From: DAIOEK01 sp964600595
Lineage (GTDB): Bacteria > Chloroflexota > Anaerolineae > Anaerolineales > Anaerolineaceae
NCBI GenBank assembly: GCA_964600595.1
Contig: CAZRKL010000041.1
Coordinates: 1 to 17,520 of the forward strand
DNA: 17,520 nt
Direction of reading: 5' to 3'
Position numbers and translations under genes: made by a program. The notes below the pieces were generated by a model, which saw nothing but the letters and a program-made list of their open reading frames with translations, was not told where the DNA came from and searched no databases. Below, one piece after another: positions 13,190 through 17,520 of this stretch (its first letter is position 1; every line of letters starts with the position of its first letter).

Positions 13190-15271
13190 CTATTGTTCTG
13201 TATTTGGTAACCAAGAAGGATGAAAATCATACCTTGGTTCCGTTGTCAGCCTGTGGACAATCTGCCCGGTGACTGAGGTTATATAAATGTCATGATTCGT
13301 GCCATCTGGCCAGCTTTCAAAAACAAGCCACTTTCCATCAGGTGAGATATCCTGATCTGCTGCGGGGAGTGGAACCGAATAATTCTGCTCTGGAAAGCGA
13401 TACTCTTTAAATATCTCTTCAGTTCCTAATTCAATTGGAATCCCCATTATTCTTGGGTTGTATTGATCTTTGGAGCTTTGGGTGTAATAAATGGTACCCT
13501 CATCGGGTGTCATAACAGGTCTGCTATTTACCAAACCATTATTTCGGGTGACCTGTTTGCTCGTTTTTTCTACAATACTCAATACTGCAATCTGATCGGC
13601 GTATTTGGTTTGAATAAAAATCAGGGATTCACCATCATTTGACCACGAGGGTTGCCTGGTTTGGTCTTTTCCATCTGAAATGGCGATTACCGATCCACTC
13701 TCCAAATCCAGCATGTATACCTGTGTGCGGGTATTAATTTCTTTTGTAAAGGCAATGAACTTGCCATCCGGTGACCAGGATGGATCGTAGTTGCCTCCGA
13801 GACCAGTATCCAGTGGCTCGACTATACCGGTATTCAGTTCAACGATGAACAGATTTGCCTTTGGATACCTGTTTTCCTTCTTATAACAGGGAGAAACAAA
13901 AACAATTTTCTTCCCGTCCGGTGACCAGTCAGGTTGGCAGGCGCCATCTGCATATTCAGTTACCTGGATCTGGTCTTCTCCATCTGTACCCATTACATAT
14001 ATTTGTGGCAAACCATTTCGCAAGGAAGAAAATGCAATTTTCCCTGCTTCCGGATTCAGAGGAACAGGGGAGAGATCAGCCGTTGGATTAACTTCAGTTG
14101 GTAGGATCTCATCTGTCGGATTACTAATGGTATCTGTTGCTGCCTTTATGGTGGGACGGGGGATATCCGTAATTTCGGGTATGATCACCTCAGGCTCAAG
14201 TGTTGGCGGAGGAACCTGTACAACTATCTGAGTTTCTGTAGCAGAAGCAGATACCTGCTCATTCCCAAAAGGATTAAAAAACCACATAGCAAAGATAACA
14301 AGGATGAAGGATACCAGGGTTACCAGCACAATCGGTATCCATACTTTGCTCTTTCTTTTCAATGAAGCAGTGTTTACCAACGGCGTTGAAATACCAGGAA
14401 GGCCGGTGGATGGTTTCTTGTAAGGCGGGGGAGTAATGACGATAGGTTTGCTGCTTACAGATTCGCCCAATACATCTAAAAGGGCAATCTTCATCTCTTC
14501 AGCCGTTTGAAACCGGTTTTCAGGGCGGATGGATAACGCTTTTTCAATAACCAGGGCTAACTTGGGAGAGGTTTTTGGTGATAACTGTCGGACTGGGGTT
14601 AAGTCTGTAAAATCTGTCGCTCGAACCAAACTTTCTTCAGGCGGAGTACCGCAAAGTGCCGCATAAAGGGTGGCGCCAAGTGCATAGATATCAGATCGAG
14701 AATCTGTGCGCGAGCTTCCATATTGTTCTGGTGGTGAATATCCAGGTGTCATTGCTCTTGCGCCGCTGGTTGTTTCCTGTTTCCCGTTTTGAACTTTCGC
14801 GAGCCCAAAATCCACCAGAAGCACATGACCATCTTCAGTGATGCGAACATTCCCTGGTTTTACATCACGATGGATAATTGGGGGCTTCCGCTCATGAAGA
14901 TATGCAAGCGCGTCACAAATTGCTGCTCCAATATGAACAACTTCATCATCCGGCAGAGAGCCCAACCTGTCCATCCTGTCGCGCAGATCTTCACCGGTAA
15001 TATATTCCATAACCAGGTATTGCCCCTGGTTGGGCATTTCGAAATGATCCGTTACCTTCGGAAGGTTGGGATGCCGTAAGGAAGCAAGTATTTCTGCTTC
15101 GCGTTTAAATTGCCGGGTGTACTCTTCGGATAAATAAAGGTTTTCTTTTACCGCCACATCTAATGTCAAGTTAAGATCCTTGGCACGGTAAACATTACCC
15201 ATACCGCCTTGACCTAGTATGGATATGATGCGATAGCGGTTGTTGAGCAAAAAGCCATTTTCGAGTGTCAT
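13190..15271 (-). CDS. Membrane Ser/Thr protein kinase with extracellular PD40/TolB-like beta-propeller
   Basis: A Hanks-type kinase of 693 residues. The cytoplasmic catalytic domain (about 10-270) has the Gly loop LGQGGMGNVY (19-28), catalytic K42 in VAVKEN, HRDVKPGN (134-141), DFG (154-156) and SPPEQYG as the APE-equivalent, so it should be active. A Pro-rich juxtamembrane stretch (about 275-300) leads to one membrane span (about 310-332), a Thr/Pro-rich linker, then from about residue 410 five or six PD40 blades recognised by repeated WSPDGK-x-IVF motifs. The outer propeller probably senses a ligand or the wall, and the more usual PASTA repeats are absent. ATG 15271 lies about 8 nt after the predicted transcription start and has no ribosome site. 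The gene converges on the PLP-enzyme gene with a 4-nt gap. Confidence 0.95.
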   Translation of the reverse strand: MTLENGFLLNNRYRIISILGQGGMGNVYRAKDLNLTLDVAVKENLYLSEEYTRQFKREAEILASLRHPNLPKVTDHFEMPNQGQYLVMEYITGEDLRDRMDRLGSLPDDEVVHIGAAICDALAYLHERKPPIIHRDVKPGNVRITEDGHVLLVDFGLAKVQNGKQETTSGARAMTPGYSPPEQYGSSRTDSRSDIYALGATLYAALCGTPPEESLVRATDFTDLTPVRQLSPKTSPKLALVIEKALSIRPENRFQTAEEMKIALLDVLGESVSSKPIVITPPPYKKPSTGLPGISTPLVNTASLKRKSKVWIPIVLVTLVSFILVIFAMWFFNPFGNEQVSASATETQIVVQVPPPTLEPEVIIPEITDIPRPTIKAATDTISNPTDEILPTEVNPTADLSPVPLNPEAGKIAFSSLRNGLPQIYVMGTDGEDQIQVTEYADGACQPDWSPDGKKIVFVSPCYKKENRYPKANLFIVELNTGIVEPLDTGLGGNYDPSWSPDGKFIAFTKEINTRTQVYMLDLESGSVIAISDGKDQTRQPSWSNDGESLIFIQTKYADQIAVLSIVEKTSKQVTRNNGLVNSRPVMTPDEGTIYYTQSSKDQYNPRIMGIPIELGTEEIFKEYRFPEQNYSVPLPAADQDISPDGKWLVFESWPDGTNHDIYITSVTGQIVHRLTTEPRYDFHPSWLPNTEQ

Positions 15272-15285
15272 GATATCACTAGAAG

Positions 15286-15294
15286 ATTATATCA
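15286..15294 (-). promoter_or_regulatory. Extended -10 promoter of the kinase gene
   Basis: Read on the minus strand, TGATATAAT is a perfect TATAAT preceded by the extended -10 dinucleotide TG. No good -35 lies at 16-18 nt. Transcription should begin near 15279, giving a leader of only about 8 nt before ATG 15271, too short for a ribosome binding site. Confidence 0.7.
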
Positions 15295-15346
15295 ATACTT
15301 ACGTTATCTTAGCGCAAAATGAGTGGATGAAATGATATTTCCTGTA

Positions 15347-15355
15347 TGCTATAAT
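15347..15355 (+). promoter_or_regulatory. Extended -10 promoter of the Thr-Pro-rich protein gene
   Basis: TGCTATAAT contains a perfect TATAAT (15350-15355) with the upstream TG of extended -10 promoters. No good -35 is visible. The start of transcription would be near 15362, about 4 nt before ATG 15366, so the message would be nearly leaderless. Confidence 0.7.
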
Positions 15356-15365
15356 CCAAAACAGT

Positions 15366-16325
15366 ATGAATCTGGAATTTCACTTAACGATCAGACTGGC
15401 TTTTTTTATCTCCATCTTCCTGATATTAGTATTTATCTACATTGGGATTAAGCGGGTTCTCAGCGCGCGCAATTTGCCTTATTTCCGGAAACGCCGTGAT
15501 CTCACCGTTAGTGGATGGCGATTATTGTTCATTGCAATTATCTTGATTGGCATTGCGTTCTTCTTGAATTCTTACGCCGAACCGCTCATTTATTCTTATT
15601 ACGAACCCAGTCCTACAGTCACACGCACGCCAACTATCACCCTGACACCGAGCATCACTTTAACTCCTTCTAAAACACTTACCCCGACCATCACACTTAC
15701 CCCAGTGGAATCATATACACCAACACCCTCATCTACTCCTTATGTTCCTCCAGCAGTTGAATCCCGCTTTGCTGGGTTGGTTACACCTAATCCCGCAGCA
15801 GTGTTTTCTCCACTGGTGTTTGCCCGAAATATTGATAACAGTAATCAACCGTTAAATCCTGATACGACTTTCAGCAACCCCGTAGATAGAATGTTTGGTG
15901 TCTTTAGTTTTGATGGCATGCTCGATGGCTCTCAGTGGAGTGCCCTCTGGTATCGGGATGGAGAATTGGTGTATTTTGAATCTTACCCTTGGAACGGTGG
16001 CACGGGAGGGTATGGATATACAGACTGGCGCCCAGATCCATCAGAGTGGTTGCCGGGAGATTATGAGGTTCAAATATTCAATGGAATGTTATGGAAAATA
16101 TCTGGCAGGTTTACAATCACCGGAGATGCGCCAACCCAACGTCCTTCATCGACACCAACATTTACCCCAACTGTAACAAATACCCCCACGCCCACCAGAA
16201 CATCCACAGCAACCAGGACGATACGACCAACGGTTACTCCCCGGCCAACGAATACGCCATCCCCAACCAGGACGCCCAGTCAAACGCCCAACCTTGCACC
16301 ACAGGGAACCTCAGCCACACCCTGA
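15366..16325 (+). CDS. Thr-Pro-rich membrane-anchored surface protein
   Basis: 319 residues of unknown function. There are two hydrophobic spans (about 10-29 and 52-69) with a strongly basic loop between them (KRVLSARNLPYFRKRR), so by the positive-inside rule both ends face outside. A Thr-Pro linker (82-125) contains four tandem hexads of the type TP[ST]xTL. A folded domain follows (about 130-255) that is rich in aromatic and Gly residues, with SALWYRDGELVYFES, WNGGTGGYGYTDW and WLPGDYEVQIF; it reads as a beta-sandwich of a kind I associate with Chloroflexota surface proteins, but have no name for. A second Thr-Pro-Arg tail (256-319) ends the protein. No ribosome binding site is seen; the promoter lies just before the ATG. 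It is divergent from the kinase gene, and its Thr-rich stretches could be phosphorylated or glycosylated if accessible. Confidence 0.88.
   Translation: MNLEFHLTIRLAFFISIFLILVFIYIGIKRVLSARNLPYFRKRRDLTVSGWRLLFIAIILIGIAFFLNSYAEPLIYSYYEPSPTVTRTPTITLTPSITLTPSKTLTPTITLTPVESYTPTPSSTPYVPPAVESRFAGLVTPNPAAVFSPLVFARNIDNSNQPLNPDTTFSNPVDRMFGVFSFDGMLDGSQWSALWYRDGELVYFESYPWNGGTGGYGYTDWRPDPSEWLPGDYEVQIFNGMLWKISGRFTITGDAPTQRPSSTPTFTPTVTNTPTPTRTSTATRTIRPTVTPRPTNTPSPTRTPSQTPNLAPQGTSATP
15627..15698 (+). repeat. Four in-frame tandem Thr-Pro hexapeptide repeats
   Basis: Four consecutive 18-nt units encode TPTITL, TPSITL, TPSKTL and TPTITL (residues 88-111). Codons differ between units, so the repeat is kept at protein level and the DNA is not a recent slippage array. 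A looser Thr-Pro stretch continues after it, and a second one ends the gene. Confidence 0.85.
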
Positions 16326-16358
16326 AACAGGGTAAATGCAATTTACAACGAAAAAATA

Positions 16359-17288
16359 TCACATTTGAATCTCATTCACCACACCAGATAGGGCACATGC
16401 AATTTCGGCTGCCAGTCTGGCATTTTGTTTAAGGAGTGCAAGGTTGGTTTGTAGACTTGCCCCTCGGGTAAGGAAATTCATTCTATCGAGGAGAAAAGGG
16501 GTCATGGACGGTCCATGAATCCCGGATAAATGCGCTTCTTTGATTGCCATTTGGATTTGGTCTTCAATCCACGCTGCGTCTGGCTCAAGCTCACGGGGAG
16601 GTGGCTGTGTAACCAGTACTGCAGAATTTATTCCCATTTCCCATTGAACACGCGCAGTTGATACAATTTCAAATGGATCATCCATCCTGGTATCCAGCAG
16701 TATACCGCTATGCCGGGTATAAAAAGCGGGAAGTTCATCCGTCTGATAACCGATCACAATTACTCCACTGGTTTCCAGATACTCCATGGTGGCGGAGAGG
16801 TCGAGTATTGCTTTCGGTCCACTGCAAACAACCACCATGGGAGTTTGACTTAGCTCAGGCAGATCGGCTGAAATATCCCAGTAACTATCACGGTGGACCC
16901 CACCGATTCCACCCGTGGAAAAAACCTGAATACCGGCAAGATGTGCGGCGATCATAGTTCCTGCAACTGTAGTACCTCCGCTGAGTTTTTGTGCTATAGC
17001 CACGCCAAAATCCCGTTTGCTTATTTTCCGCGGATCTTTTAGTTTGCTCAGTTGAATCAGCTGTTCCTCTGCCAATCCTACCTGAACCACCCCGTGAATT
17101 ACAGCAACCGTTGCTGGTGTTGCGTTTCCTTGTCGGATAATCTCTTCTGTTGCAAGAGCCAGTTTCATATTCTCTGGGTATGGAAGACCGTGTGTAATCA
17201 CAGCAGATTCGAGTGCTACCACAGGTTTTCCTGTCCGGATTGCCTGATGAACTTCAGGGTGAATGCGCAGGTGTTTTGGGGCAATCAT
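16359..17288 (-). CDS. psuG: Pseudouridine-5'-phosphate glycosidase
   Basis: Reversibly splits the C-C glycosidic bond of pseudouridine 5'-phosphate to uracil and ribose 5-phosphate, in the cytoplasm, as the second step of pseudouridine breakdown. The 309 residues match the family. Conserved features are VALESAVITHGLPYPEN with E27, KRDFG with K91, STGGIGGVHR, the acidic metal-site stretch WDISADLPEL and VCSGPKAILDL with K159, the expected Schiff-base lysine. All key residues are seen, so it should be active. ATG 17288 has AAGGA 7 nt upstream and follows the PfkB kinase stop by 10 nt, which fits a kinase-glycosidase operon. The 3' end converges on the Thr-Pro protein gene with a 33-nt gap. Confidence 0.96.
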   Translation of the reverse strand: MIAPKHLRIHPEVHQAIRTGKPVVALESAVITHGLPYPENMKLALATEEIIRQGNATPATVAVIHGVVQVGLAEEQLIQLSKLKDPRKISKRDFGVAIAQKLSGGTTVAGTMIAAHLAGIQVFSTGGIGGVHRDSYWDISADLPELSQTPMVVVCSGPKAILDLSATMEYLETSGVIVIGYQTDELPAFYTRHSGILLDTRMDDPFEIVSTARVQWEMGINSAVLVTQPPPRELEPDAAWIEDQIQMAIKEAHLSGIHGPSMTPFLLDRMNFLTRGASLQTNLALLKQNARLAAEIACALSGVVNEIQM

Positions 17289-17298
17289 TGCTTTATCC

Positions 17299-17520
17299 TT
17301 AAATCACCAGATTTTCATAGATTGTTTCCAAATCTAGGTCGGGAACCACGCTGCCAAATCGTCTTAGTGTGAGGGATGCTGCAGAAACCCCAAGCCGCAC
17401 AGCGTCATCAATGGATAACTCGTTCAGTAAGCCGTACAGTACAACGCTGGTTAAAGCATCTCCTGCACCGGTTGGGTCAACAACTTTTGTGAGAATGGAT
17501 GGTATTTGTCCACTTGTTTC
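17299..17520 (-). CDS. PfkB-family sugar kinase, C-terminal part; probable pseudouridine kinase
   Basis: The last 73 codons of a gene that enters from the right edge on the minus strand and ends with TAA at 17299-17301. Near its start is VVDPTGAGDALTS, the PfkB C-terminal signature with the catalytic base Asp in GAGD. A helical tail ending ETIYENLVI follows. PfkB enzymes phosphorylate sugars and nucleosides. Directly upstream of psuG on the same strand, it is most likely pseudouridine kinase (PsuK), supplying pseudouridine 5'-phosphate to the glycosidase. The family is clear; the substrate is inferred from position alone because the N-terminal substrate domain is outside the window. Confidence 0.88.
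   Translation of the reverse strand, partial: ETSGQIPSILTKVVDPTGAGDALTSVVLYGLLNELSIDDAVRLGVSAASLTLRRFGSVVPDLDLETIYENLVI

Noticed and set aside
13205..13216. Small palindrome TTGGTAACCAA near the end of the kinase gene
   Set aside because: It is inside coding sequence, short and without a T-run; likely chance.
15607..16325. Thr-Pro-coding stretches considered as a DNA tandem-repeat array
   Set aside because: Codons vary from unit to unit and the frame is continuous, so this is a protein-level low-complexity linker and not a satellite, CRISPR or slippage repeat.
16319..16333. Hairpin ACCCTG-AAA-CAGGGT across the stop of the Thr-Pro protein gene
   Set aside because: The stem is perfect but only 6 bp with a 3-nt loop, and no T-run follows on either strand, so it was not called a terminator.
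1..17520. Search for mobile elements, CRISPR arrays, toxin-antitoxin or defence genes
   Set aside because: No transposase, integrase, regularly spaced repeats, att-like duplications at the tRNA ends or defence motifs were seen.

Overview
The window looks like a piece of a Chloroflexota genome, most likely class Anaerolineae. This is inferred from gene content, not from a database match. The pointers are a T-box riboswitch outside an obvious Firmicutes context, a membrane protein with long Thr-Pro repeat linkers, a Ser/Thr kinase fused through one membrane span to a PD40 beta-propeller, tandem FemAB-type ligases, and a moderate-GC base composition. A run of exactly 100 N (6050-6149) shows that this is a scaffolded draft assembly.

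Layout. (1) 1-155: the 3' part of a tRNA-Ala(CGC) and a complete tRNA-Ala(GGC). (2) 156-3612: a leucine T-box leader drives leuS and, 18 nt downstream, a creatininase-family amidohydrolase. (3) 3613-3930: an AT-rich spacer with a long imperfect hairpin that may be the operon's terminator. (4) 3931-4948: an orphan secreted lysine-rich protein, then a RidA-family deaminase and a strong intrinsic terminator. (5) 5011-13185: a tightly packed, mostly overlapping operon of seven genes for a cell-surface glycan or wall: GT2 glycosyltransferase, polyprenyl-phosphate sugar-1-phosphate transferase (broken by the N gap), NDP-sugar epimerase, WbpM/CapD-type membrane 4,6-dehydratase, two FemAB-like aminoacyl ligases and a PLP enzyme of the D-cysteine desulfhydrase/ACC deaminase family. 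(6) 13190-16325: a membrane Ser/Thr kinase (minus) divergent from a Thr-Pro-rich surface protein (plus). Both have extended -10 promoters so close to their start codons that the mRNAs would be almost leaderless. (7) 16359-17520: pseudouridine-5'-phosphate glycosidase and the end of a PfkB kinase, both minus, a probable pseudouridine salvage pair.

How the parts work together. The T-box senses uncharged tRNA-Leu and raises LeuRS production. The glycan operon reads as making a modified UDP-sugar (dehydratase, epimerase), loading it on undecaprenyl phosphate (sugar transferase) and extending it (GT2), with FemAB proteins adding amino acids to a wall or lipid-linked acceptor. The kinase/Thr-Pro protein pair probably acts at the envelope. 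No phage, transposon, CRISPR or defence genes were seen. I found no wholly novel system. The most interesting points are the tRNA-Ala/T-box coupling, the twin near-leaderless promoters, the FemAB pair with its PLP neighbour, and the orphan secreted protein.
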